From Elusimicrobiota bacterium (GTDB lineage Bacteria; Elusimicrobiota; Elusimicrobia; UBA1565; UBA9628), in NCBI GenBank assembly GCA_016194705.1, contig JACQAZ010000029.1:1-64000 (forward strand): a DNA stretch of 64,000 nt. The letters are read 5' to 3'. The notes beneath the pieces were generated by a model. The model made no database searches. It saw only the letters and a program-made list of their open reading frames with translations, and was not told the origin of the DNA. Shown one piece after another: positions 15,032 through 22,394 of the stretch (position 1 is its first letter; every line of letters begins with the position of its first letter). A program made the translations under genes and the position numbers.

Positions 15032-15646
15032 GGCTCTGAGTCCCAGGTTGAATTTGACCAGAGCCTCGTCCTGCACCTTGATGAGCCCCCCCATCACCGA
15101 AAAGGGCTTGATGCCGTAGTCGCTCGGGCGTATGCGGACGTAGCCCGAAGCCCAATAGCCGCCCGGGCGTTCGGATAGCGTCACGGGAAATTCCAAGGTC
15201 CCGGTCGAGCCGTGCAGGGCGAACGCTCCGGAGACCATCCACAGGCCCTTGAGGCTCTCGACGCGCTCGATCGAAGCCGAGTCGAACTTGATCATGGGGT
15301 AGCGCTGCACGTCGAGGCCCTTCGGTCCGCGCATGTTCGCCCTGATCTTGACCCGGTCCGACTCGCCGACTTCCTTCGCGAAGCCCTCCTCGGAGCGGCT
15401 TGCCGCCGAGTCGATCTCGGCTCCCGCGGCGTTGATCTCCAGGCGCACCGAGCTCGAGGAGTCGGCGATCGAAATCTCGCCGCGGACGTCGCGCGCGTCG
15501 ATGACGTGGTCGTGCCCCAGACCCGCGAGCAGGCCTTCCTTCAACAGGATGACGCGGAAGTAGCCGGTCGACGGGTCGACGGACCACTCCTCGCACGCCG
15601 CCGGGCTAGAGAGGCTCCCGAGGATCAAGAAAAGGATCAGGCTCAC
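15008..15646 (-). CDS. YceI-family periplasmic lipid-binding protein
   Basis: A 212-residue exported protein with a signal peptide (MSLILFLILGSLSSPAACEE). The YceI lipocalin-like pattern is WSVDPSTGYFRV, LAGLGHDHVIDARDVRGEI, YPMIKFDSASIE, FALHGSTGTLEFPVTL and GIKPFSVMGGLIKVQDEALVKFNL. YceI proteins bind polyisoprenoids or similar lipids in the periplasm. The GTG start at 15646 is preceded at 6 bases by TAGGAT. It stands alone, converging on the lipase maturation factor gene. Confidence 0.85.
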   Translation of the reverse strand: MSLILFLILGSLSSPAACEEWSVDPSTGYFRVILLKEGLLAGLGHDHVIDARDVRGEISIADSSSSVRLEINAAGAEIDSAASRSEEGFAKEVGESDRVKIRANMRGPKGLDVQRYPMIKFDSASIERVESLKGLWMVSGAFALHGSTGTLEFPVTLSERPGGYWASGYVRIRPSDYGIKPFSVMGGLIKVQDEALVKFNLGLRALGSVPGR

Positions 15647-15652
15647 GGGTCT

Positions 15653-15658
15653 ATCCTA
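15653..15658 (-). promoter_or_regulatory. -10 element of a leaderless promoter (YceI gene)
   Basis: TAGGAT on the minus strand lies 6 bases before the GTG at 15646. Confidence 0.5.
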
Positions 15659-15769
15659 GCTTTCCCGTCATGAGCATTCAAGCAGACGCCAAGGCGTGGG
15701 TCCCCCATGGGCCCTGCGGGGAACGCCCGGCGGGACCTAACGGCCCATGAGGACCGGCCCGCCTCCTTG

Positions 15770-15775
15770 TATACT
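15770..15775 (+). promoter_or_regulatory. -10 element of a leaderless promoter (CxxCH protein gene)
   Basis: TATACT lies exactly 6 bases before ATG 15782. No convincing -35 is present. Confidence 0.6.
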
Positions 15776-15781
15776 CACCTG

Positions 15782-16528
15782 ATGAGGATGGCGCTCGTAT
15801 TGTGTCTGCTGGCCCCCGGCGCTCCGTCGCTGGCCTCGGACGGCGGCTTCTCGGCGACGGTGGGCGCCTTTCTCGATTCCGCGCCGAGGTTCCGCGCCAA
15901 AGAGCCCATCCGGACCGGCCTGCCCGCCGAGATCGCGGCGACGCTCAAGGAGGACGGCGGCTACCTCGATTTCCCCGGCGTCGAGGGCGCGCCCATCTGG
16001 GGCGACGACGTGCGCCTCGCCGGCCTCGCTCCGACCGACGAGGAAATGGAGCAGGTGCTGGCCGACGACCACGGCATCCGCTTGCCGCCCGGCCGGCGCA
16101 TCAAGCGGTTCAAGCCCGGGACGCCGCGGGAATTCTGGGACTATCCCGTCGGCACGCGGCTGCTGCACCGATTTCTCCTGAGGACCGCGCCCCCCACGCT
16201 GACGGAGATCCGGCTCATCGAGAAGCAACCCTCAGGCCGGTGGGCTTACGGCGTCTACCTGCCGCAGAAGAACGGCCGGCTGCGCCTTATGAAGGCGCAG
16301 GAAGCCGTCACCCTGAAGGTCGCCTGGCGAGGCAAGAAGGTCGCTCTCACGATGAACCGCCTCAATCCCGAGTCCTGCCGCATGTGCCACCAGATGCACA
16401 CCCCCGTCAACGATTACCCCGAGGAAGACACGGCCGGGCCCTGCGGCTTCGGCCCGGGCAACAAGAAGCTCGGGGCCTGGGCCAAAGACTTTCAGGCGAA
16501 GAAGGGCTACAGCCCCTTCGCGAACTGA
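15782..16528 (+). CDS. exported protein with a single CxxCH heme-type motif
   Basis: A 248-residue protein with a signal peptide (MRMALVLCLLAPGAPSLAS). CRMCHQMHTPV near residue 202 is a c-type heme-binding CxxCH motif, and the only one. The preceding domain is beta-rich (GRWAYGVYLPQKNGRLRLM, VTLKVAWRGKKVALTM). It may be a monoheme cytochrome-like protein of the periplasm; no cytochrome maturation or respiratory genes lie nearby to confirm this. The start was chosen from the promoter position and the signal peptide. Confidence 0.6.
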   Translation: MRMALVLCLLAPGAPSLASDGGFSATVGAFLDSAPRFRAKEPIRTGLPAEIAATLKEDGGYLDFPGVEGAPIWGDDVRLAGLAPTDEEMEQVLADDHGIRLPPGRRIKRFKPGTPREFWDYPVGTRLLHRFLLRTAPPTLTEIRLIEKQPSGRWAYGVYLPQKNGRLRLMKAQEAVTLKVAWRGKKVALTMNRLNPESCRMCHQMHTPVNDYPEEDTAGPCGFGPGNKKLGAWAKDFQAKKGYSPFAN

Positions 16529-16530
16529 GC

Positions 16531-16536
16531 TATAAT
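16531..16536 (+). promoter_or_regulatory. -10 element before the SDR gene
   Basis: TATAAT begins 2 bases after the stop of the preceding gene and lies 14 bases before ATG 16551, giving a leader of about 8 bases. Confidence 0.55.
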
Positions 16537-16550
16537 CTTCCGGTCGATCT

Positions 16551-17372
16551 ATGACCGGTCATAAACCCCTGCGCGTGCTCATCACCGGAGCCTCCTCGGG
16601 CCTGGGCGCCGAGATGGCGCGCCAGCTCGCCCGCGAGGGCTGCCGCGTCGCGATCACGGGGCGGCGCAAGGAGAAGCTCGCCAAGACCGCCGAGGTCGTG
16701 CGCTTCAACGGCGGCGAATGCCTCGAATTGGTGGGCGACGTCACCAAGCTCCCCTTGGTCAAGGCGCATTATGCGACCATCGAGAACCGCTGGGGCGGCC
16801 TCGACTGGGCCATCCTCAACGCGGGCGTCGGCGACTCCGAGAACGCGCGCCATTTCACCGCCGAGAACTACCACTGGACCTTCGCCACCAACGTCGGCGG
16901 CGTGGTCAATTGGATCGAGGCCGTGCTTCCGGACATGCTCCACGCCAAGAGCGGGGTGATCGCCGGAGTGGCGAGCCTGGCGGGCTACCGGGGACTTCCG
17001 CACTCCGGCGCCTACTCGGCCAGCAAGGCCGCGCTCATCTCGCTTCTGGAGTCGACGCGCGTGGACCTGCGCGGCACGGGCGTCGACGTCGTGACCGTCT
17101 GCCCGGGCTTCGTCAAGAGCGAGATGACGGAGCGCAACGAGAAGGACCAGATGATCTTTCTCCTTGAGACCGCCGACGGCGCCAAGCGCATCATCGACGG
17201 GATCAAGGCCCGCAGGAGGGTCGTGCATTTCCCTCTGAGGCTCTCGCTGCCCACGATCTATCTCCTGCACAACCTGCCGGGGTTCATTTACGACTGGCTG
17301 GCCTCGAAGGTCGTCAAGCGCAGCAAGAAGCCCTACATCGACGAGAGCCATCGCCACAAGCACGAAGGCTAG
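16551..17372 (+). CDS. short-chain dehydrogenase/reductase
   Basis: A 273-residue classical SDR. The cofactor motif is VLITGASSGLGAEMARQLA; AILNAGVG is the NNAG-type strand; the catalytic Ser region is VASLAGYRG and the active pair is YSASKAA (Tyr-x3-Lys). The extended C-terminus with hydrophobic residues (LSLPTIYLLHNLPGFIYDWL) suggests membrane association as in DltE/YdfG-like and lipid-acting SDRs. Arg at positions after strand 2 (GRRKEKL) favours NADP(H). The substrate is unknown. Its 3' end overlaps the convergent gene by 4 bases. Confidence 0.85.
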   Translation: MTGHKPLRVLITGASSGLGAEMARQLAREGCRVAITGRRKEKLAKTAEVVRFNGGECLELVGDVTKLPLVKAHYATIENRWGGLDWAILNAGVGDSENARHFTAENYHWTFATNVGGVVNWIEAVLPDMLHAKSGVIAGVASLAGYRGLPHSGAYSASKAALISLLESTRVDLRGTGVDVVTVCPGFVKSEMTERNEKDQMIFLLETADGAKRIIDGIKARRRVVHFPLRLSLPTIYLLHNLPGFIYDWLASKVVKRSKKPYIDESHRHKHEG

Positions 17373-18304
17373 TCGCGCAGAAGCTCGGGGATCATTTTCC
17401 TGAAGTAATCGCGGACCTTGTCGACCCTGTCGGGGCGCGACCAAAAGCTCAGCTCGACCTGCAGGACCTCGCGCTGCGCGCCGCCGAGGTCCTTGCGCTC
17501 GAGCGCCTCCCGCAGGCGCGCCTCGACGGCGGCGCGCGGCAGGAAGATCGAGGGCTTCCCCTGTCCCGCGCCGCCGTAGAGCTCGAGGATGCTGCGCTTG
17601 AAGAAGGCCGCTCCGCGCTTGAGCCGGACGACCTTGATCGCGCCATCCAGGGCGTCGGGGCCCCAGCGCTCCGCGTCGGCCGCCTCGCGGCGCTCGAGAG
17701 CGGCGAGCTTCTCCGGAGGCAGTCCCTCCTTCTTGAGCTCCAAGGACCGCAGATGGTCGTCGGCAGCGCGGGAGAGCTCCGGAGCCGGGGGCCGCGCGCG
17801 GGCCAGGTACTGGGCCTCGCGCCAGTTCGCGAGCAGCTCGTCTTCCATGATGTTGATCACCTTGAAGCCGAAGGTCTTGTCGAGCATGGCGTGATAGGAC
17901 TCGTGCAGGATGTCGTTGGCGCGCACGGCCAGCAGCGCCTCGAGCTCCGGGCCCGACGGGAGCGTCCGGGGCTTGACCGCCTCGAGCTCTCCCGTGCGCG
18001 GCACGACGACGACCTCGAGCCTCGGATCGTAATACGCCCGGATGAGCTCCAGGGGCGGCGTCGCGGGGCCCGCGTAGAAGGCCGAGAACTCGCGCGCGTC
18101 CGGGAAGCGCAGATCGGCGTCGGGGTGGGCGGCGTAGAACCGGCAGATCTCCTTGGCGGGCGGATTGCCCGCCGAGCGGGTCTTGAGGTACGAGACATAG
18201 GCCGCCTTCAGCTTCACGTCGAGTTCGGTCGGCTTGGCGGGGACCGACTGCGCGGCGCAATGACCGCAGATCAGCAGAAGCAAAGACGCCGCCGACGCTC
18301 TCAC
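17369..18304 (-). CDS. exported HExxH (zincin-like) protein
   Basis: A 311-residue protein with a signal peptide (MRASAASLLLLICGHCAAQS). NDILHESYHAMLD near residue 130 contains HESYH, an HExxH zinc motif, followed by EDELLANWREAQYLA, which could supply the third acidic ligand. The rest is helical and charged. It may be a periplasmic metallopeptidase; the family is not recognised. The start is GTG 18304, fixed by a promoter 6 bases upstream. Confidence 0.6.
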   Translation of the reverse strand: MRASAASLLLLICGHCAAQSVPAKPTELDVKLKAAYVSYLKTRSAGNPPAKEICRFYAAHPDADLRFPDAREFSAFYAGPATPPLELIRAYYDPRLEVVVVPRTGELEAVKPRTLPSGPELEALLAVRANDILHESYHAMLDKTFGFKVINIMEDELLANWREAQYLARARPPAPELSRAADDHLRSLELKKEGLPPEKLAALERREAADAERWGPDALDGAIKVVRLKRGAAFFKRSILELYGGAGQGKPSIFLPRAAVEARLREALERKDLGGAQREVLQVELSFWSRPDRVDKVRDYFRKMIPELLRD

Positions 18305-18310
18305 GACTCT

Positions 18311-18339
18311 AGCCTACACGACAAACGGGCCGGCGTCAA
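18311..18339 (-). promoter_or_regulatory. leaderless sigma70 promoter of the HExxH gene
   Basis: On the minus strand TTGACG (18334-18339) and TAGGCT (18311-18316) are 17 bases apart, and the -10 ends 6 bases before the GTG at 18304. Confidence 0.7.
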
Positions 18340-18399
18340 GCGGCTGTGGTCGAGCACTGTCGCTACGCTATCCGCCCCGGGGCGGATAACGGACCAAAC

Positions 18400-20334
18400 C
18401 TAGCGCTGGGGCTTGAGGAACTCGACCTGCAAGGTCGCGTGGCCGATCGAATGCTTCTCGCGCACGACGGCCTTCGCCGCGGTCAGGACCTTCTCGAGAT
18501 CTCCGCCGGGTTTGACGTAGAGGATCGCCGTCAGGGCCTTCTCGCTCGAATTGAGCGACCAGACGTGCAGGTCGTAGACGCTGGCCACGCTCGGCACCGC
18601 GAGCAGGTCGCCCTCGAGCTCGTCGATCTTGACGTCGGGCGGCACGGCGTCGATGAGCACGTTCCAAGAGCGTTTGGCCAGGCCCCAGGTCGTGTGGATG
18701 ATCAAGCCCACGATCAGGAAGCTGATGATCGGATCCGCGATGAACCAGTGGAAGAAATAGATCAGCGCGCCCGCCGCGATGATGCCCACCGAGCCGATCG
18801 CGTCGGTCGCCGCGTGCAGGAAGGCGCCTTTGAGGCTCAGGCTATCCTCTTGATACCGGTACAGGAGCAAGGTCGAGATCGCATTGGAGAGCAGCCCCGA
18901 GAAGGCCAGCGCGACGGTCGCCAGTCCCGGGACCGCGACGGGAGCCCACAACCGCGGCAGGGCCTCGGTCAAAGTGAACAACGCCATCGCGGCGATGGCG
19001 GCCGCGCTGAGCAGTCCGGTCAGCGACTCCATTTTAAGGTAGCCGTAGGTCTTGTGCGAATTAGGCGGGCGCCGGGACATCCAAAGAGCGAACAAGGCGC
19101 CTACGTTGATGCCGAGGTCGGCCAGCAGGTGCATCGAGTCGGCCTTGAGCGAGAGGCTGCCGATCATCAGGCCGCCGACGAATTCGATGGCCGTGAAGAC
19201 GGCGCTGACCGCGATGACGCGCTTCAAGGCCAAGGCGTAGAGCGGCTGCTTGCTCGAGCCGAACTCGCCGGGAGTCGGGTGATAGGGGGCGACGTCGCGC
19301 CCCGAGGCCTGCTGGAACGCGATCGCCTCGTTGATCGCGACCTCGGAGGCCGAGATGATGTCGGGCTTGGTCGCCAGACTGCGGATCTCGATGAGGGTCG
19401 CCAGGGCCTTCGGGCTTTGCGCCCTCGAGAGGGCCTGGATCGCCGTGAGCCGGACGTCGTGGCGCAGGTCGACCGCGGCCTGGCGGCCCAAGGCGTCGAC
19501 GACCTCGGTTTCATCGGAAAAGCGCGCGATCCAGCCCAGCGATCTGGCCGCCGCCGCGCGGCGGCCGGGCAGAGGATGAAGGCGCAGCTCTTTGAGCAGT
19601 ATGGGCGTCCAGTCCCGGCCGGCCGCGGCGAGCGCCTTCTTGGCCGCCTCGCGCATATTCGGGTCGGGGTCGGACGCCGCTTTCTCGCCGAGGACCTCGA
19701 TGGTCTCGCGGCTCTTGAGCTCGCCGAGCTTGCGCGCCGAGGCGGCGCGCTCGAAGGAGGACTTCGACTCGATCAGGCGGTCGGCGTGGGTTTGGACCGC
19801 GAGCTTGCGGCTCGCCGAGGTCCACAGGGGTGCGAGGCCCGTGACGCGGGCGATGAAGCCCAATGGGGAGCTTGAGGGCTTCGCCTTTTCGAAGACGGCC
19901 GCCGCCTCGGTCACGGACTCCGGGGAGACGGACGGTTTGTCCAAGGTCTTCTCAAGCCCCCGCTCGGCCGTCTCGAGCGCGCCGACGATGCCGGCCTCGG
20001 GCGGCGCCTCGGGAGATTCGAGCCGCGTCTCGGCAAGGCCGGCCTGCGCCTCGGGTAATACCACTTGCGTCCCGGAAAGGCCTGCCTGCGCCCCGCCAAG
20101 TCCCGCCTCGGCCGGAGCCGTCGGGATTTCGGTTCCGACGGGGATGACGGGAAGCTCGGCGCCGTTGACCGGGAGAAGCCGCGCCGCCGCGTCGCCCGCG
20201 GCGGGCGCGATCTTGGGGACGATCTCGGGAAGGCGGCCGGGCTCCGCGGGCTTCTCAGTCGAAGCGGCCAGGGCCTGGTAGCATTCCAGGCCGGGGGAGG
20301 CCAATACGAGGACCACAGCGAGGAACACGCGCAT
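18400..20334 (-). CDS. CDF-family cation efflux transporter with exported HEAT-repeat extension
   Basis: A 644-residue protein. Residues 1-25 are a signal peptide (MRVFLAVVLVLASPGLECYQ). Residues 26-150 are low-complexity Ala/Pro/Glu with imperfect AGLxGxQ repeats. Residues 170-340 are HEAT-like helices (SFERAASARKLGELKSRETI, RRAAAARSLGWIARF). The last 300 residues are a cation diffusion facilitator: six hydrophobic segments, the HxxxD metal pairs LKADSMHLLADLGIN and FLHAATDAIGS, and a cytoplasmic ferredoxin-like domain (VYDLHVWSLNSSEKAL). Ordinary CDF proteins are about 300 residues, so the exported half is an addition. The likely substrate is Zn2+ or a similar ion. Confidence 0.85.
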   Translation of the reverse strand: MRVFLAVVLVLASPGLECYQALAASTEKPAEPGRLPEIVPKIAPAAGDAAARLLPVNGAELPVIPVGTEIPTAPAEAGLGGAQAGLSGTQVVLPEAQAGLAETRLESPEAPPEAGIVGALETAERGLEKTLDKPSVSPESVTEAAAVFEKAKPSSSPLGFIARVTGLAPLWTSASRKLAVQTHADRLIESKSSFERAASARKLGELKSRETIEVLGEKAASDPDPNMREAAKKALAAAGRDWTPILLKELRLHPLPGRRAAAARSLGWIARFSDETEVVDALGRQAAVDLRHDVRLTAIQALSRAQSPKALATLIEIRSLATKPDIISASEVAINEAIAFQQASGRDVAPYHPTPGEFGSSKQPLYALALKRVIAVSAVFTAIEFVGGLMIGSLSLKADSMHLLADLGINVGALFALWMSRRPPNSHKTYGYLKMESLTGLLSAAAIAAMALFTLTEALPRLWAPVAVPGLATVALAFSGLLSNAISTLLLYRYQEDSLSLKGAFLHAATDAIGSVGIIAAGALIYFFHWFIADPIISFLIVGLIIHTTWGLAKRSWNVLIDAVPPDVKIDELEGDLLAVPSVASVYDLHVWSLNSSEKALTAILYVKPGGDLEKVLTAAKAVVREKHSIGHATLQVEFLKPQR

Positions 20335-20340
20335 GTCGGT

Positions 20341-20346
20341 AGTGTA
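20341..20346 (-). promoter_or_regulatory. -10 element of a leaderless promoter (CDF gene)
   Basis: TACACT on the minus strand lies 6 bases before the ATG at 20334. This fixes the start and excludes the much longer open frame that runs antisense through the deaminase gene. Confidence 0.6.
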
Positions 20347-20441
20347 GTGCTTCCTTAAGCGCTCCCTTTGGGTCTTAAGGCCGATCTCTCCGCCGGCTTT
20401 GGACCTAGCCCTGCCTGGGCCCGGCCCCGCCCGGGATTTAG

Positions 20442-20447
20442 TAGAAT
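20442..20447 (+). promoter_or_regulatory. -10 element of the purine catabolism plus-strand operon
   Basis: TAGAAT lies 10 bases before ATG 20458, giving a leader of about 4 bases. The 110 bases between this gene and the divergent CDF gene hold both promoters. Confidence 0.5.
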
Positions 20448-20457
20448 AGCCGTTCCG

Positions 20458-21831
20458 ATGCGGCCACCGCTGCTCATCAAGAACGCCCTGCGCGTCGCGC
20501 TCATGGACGACGCGCGCACCGAGCTCAAGGACGCCGACATCCTCGTCAAGGGGCGCGTGATCGTCGCCGTGGGCCGCCAGCTCGACGAACCGGGCGCCCA
20601 GGTCCTCGACGCGCGCGGCTGCGTCGTGATCCCGGGCATGGTCAACACGCACCACCACCTCTGTCAGACGCTCACGCGCAACATCCCGGCCGTGCAGGAC
20701 GCCAAGCTCTTCGACTGGCTCGTCTATCTCTACACGGTCTGGAGGCATCTGACCCCGGAGGCCGCCGGGATCGGCGCCGAGGTCGGTTTGTCCGAGCTGC
20801 TGCTGACCGGCTGCACGACGGCGGCCGACCACACCTATCTCTACCCGCGCGGGACGACCGGGCTCATCGACGCCCAGATCGAGGCGGCGCACAAGCTCGG
20901 CATCCGCTTCCATCCCACGAGAGGCTCCATGTCGGTCGGCGTCACCAACGGCGGCCTGCCGCCCGACGACTGCACCCAGGACGAGGAAGCCATCCTCAAG
21001 GACGGCGAGCGCCTGGTCAAGGAATTCCACGACCCGACGCCGTTTTCGATGTGCCGCGTGGGTTTGGCGCCTTGCGCACCCTTCTCGGTGAGCCCCGAGC
21101 TCATGAAGGAGGTCGCAAGCCAAGCCAAGAAATGGAACGTGCGCCTGCACACGCATCTGGCCGAGACCCTCGACGAGGACGAGTACTGCCTCTCGCGCTA
21201 CAAGATGAGGCCGCTGGACTTCATCGCCTCGGTCGGCTGGCTCGAGGGCAACGCGTGGTTCGCGCACATGGTCTGCCTCAAGCCCGAGGAGGTTCGCAGG
21301 CTCTGCGCGACGCGCACCGGCGTGGCGCACTGTCCGTCCTCGAATCTGCGCCTGGGCTCGGGGATCGCCCCGGTCCGGGAGTACCTCGACGCCGGCGTGC
21401 CCGTGGGTCTGGGCGTCGACGGCTCGGCCTCGAATGACTCCGGAGACATGCTCGCAGAGGCCAGGCAGGCGATGCTCGTGCACCGAGTGCGCACGGGCGT
21501 CAAGTCGATGCCGGCTCGGGACGCCCTCTGGATGGCCACGCGCGGAGGGGCCGCGGTGCTGGGCCGCGACGACATCGGGCGCATCGCTCCCGGCAAGGCG
21601 GCCGATCTTGCGATCTACGACCTCGACAAGATCGATTTTGCGGGCGCGATGTCGGACCCCGTGGCGGCGCTTCTGTTCTGCGGCACGAGCCATCGGACCA
21701 AGTGGACGATCGTCAACGGCCATGTCGTCGTCGACGGCGGGCGCCTCGTCAACGCCGACGAACGCGAGATCGCCGGCCGGGCGAACGCGGCCGCCGCCGA
21801 GCTCCTCGAAAAAGTCCCGGCGCACCGATGA
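20458..21831 (+). CDS. 8-oxoguanine deaminase (amidohydrolase superfamily)
   Basis: A 457-residue metal-dependent amidohydrolase of the TrzN/AtzA/8-oxoguanine deaminase branch. Metal and active-site segments are MVNTHHHLCQTLTRNIPAVQ, HTHLAETLDEDEYC, WFAHMVCL and GVDGSASNDSGD. The stretch GIRFHPTRGSMSVGVTNGGL matches 8-oxoguanine deaminases as I recall them. The enzyme releases ammonia from 8-oxoguanine to make urate, which fits the allantoin genes downstream. It heads a coupled operon (ATGA overlap with the next gene). Isocytosine or guanine as an alternative substrate cannot be excluded. Confidence 0.8.
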   Translation: MRPPLLIKNALRVALMDDARTELKDADILVKGRVIVAVGRQLDEPGAQVLDARGCVVIPGMVNTHHHLCQTLTRNIPAVQDAKLFDWLVYLYTVWRHLTPEAAGIGAEVGLSELLLTGCTTAADHTYLYPRGTTGLIDAQIEAAHKLGIRFHPTRGSMSVGVTNGGLPPDDCTQDEEAILKDGERLVKEFHDPTPFSMCRVGLAPCAPFSVSPELMKEVASQAKKWNVRLHTHLAETLDEDEYCLSRYKMRPLDFIASVGWLEGNAWFAHMVCLKPEEVRRLCATRTGVAHCPSSNLRLGSGIAPVREYLDAGVPVGLGVDGSASNDSGDMLAEARQAMLVHRVRTGVKSMPARDALWMATRGGAAVLGRDDIGRIAPGKAADLAIYDLDKIDFAGAMSDPVAALLFCGTSHRTKWTIVNGHVVVDGGRLVNADEREIAGRANAAAAELLEKVPAHR

Positions 21832-22394
21832 GCGCGCCGAGCCAGGCCTACCTGCTGGCGGCCGGCCGCGGGACGCGCGCGGGCGGGCCCAAAGCGTGGC
21901 TCGACAACCAAGGCCGGCCGCTCCTCAAGACCCAGCTCGACTTCCTGCTCGAGGTCTTCGATCCGGAGCGCGTCGCGGTCTCGATCCAGCCGACCTGGAC
22001 GCCGAAATGCCGCGGCCTCAACGAGCGCGTCAAGTGGATCGCCGTCGATCCCGACGCCTCGCCGCTGGCCTCGCTCCAGAGCCTCATGAAGGCCGTCCCG
22101 ATGGTCCGCTGGTCCTTCGTCCATCACGTCGACCAGCCGGTCTGGGAGACGGCCCTGTTCCAGATGCTGCTGCGCGAGACCGCGGGGGCGAAGGCCTCGG
22201 TGATCGTGCCCACAAACGGCGGGCGGCGCGGGCATCCGGTGCTCCTATCGCACGGCCTAGGTCCCGCGATCCTCGAGCTCGACCCGGCCGAGGACCGCCT
22301 CGACTCCTTCCTCCGCGCGAAGGCCGCCTGCGAGATCGAAGTCCCTTTCCCCTGCGTGCTCGAGAATTGGAACGAAGGCGTGCGCGCCGGATGA
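21828..22394 (+). CDS. MobA/MocA-like nucleotidyltransferase
   Basis: A 188-residue protein of the molybdenum-cofactor nucleotidyltransferase type. It begins AYLLAAGRGTRAGGPKAWL, the LAAGxGxRxGGPKA nucleotide-binding loop. WSFVHHVDQPV is the acidic metal-binding strand (usually DxP) and GRRGHPVLLS is the conserved GxxGxP loop. Such proteins attach CMP or GMP to molybdopterin. Lying among purine genes, it is likely to mature the cofactor of the xanthine dehydrogenase encoded 12 kb away. ATGA overlaps link it to both neighbours. Confidence 0.7.
   Translation: MSAPSQAYLLAAGRGTRAGGPKAWLDNQGRPLLKTQLDFLLEVFDPERVAVSIQPTWTPKCRGLNERVKWIAVDPDASPLASLQSLMKAVPMVRWSFVHHVDQPVWETALFQMLLRETAGAKASVIVPTNGGRRGHPVLLSHGLGPAILELDPAEDRLDSFLRAKAACEIEVPFPCVLENWNEGVRAG

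Noticed and set aside
18400..21825. A 1141-codon open frame on the minus strand extending the CDF transporter through the deaminase gene.
   Set aside because: The part beyond 20334 is antisense to a clearly conserved amidohydrolase, and the transporter has a signal peptide and a -10 element placed for a start at 20334.
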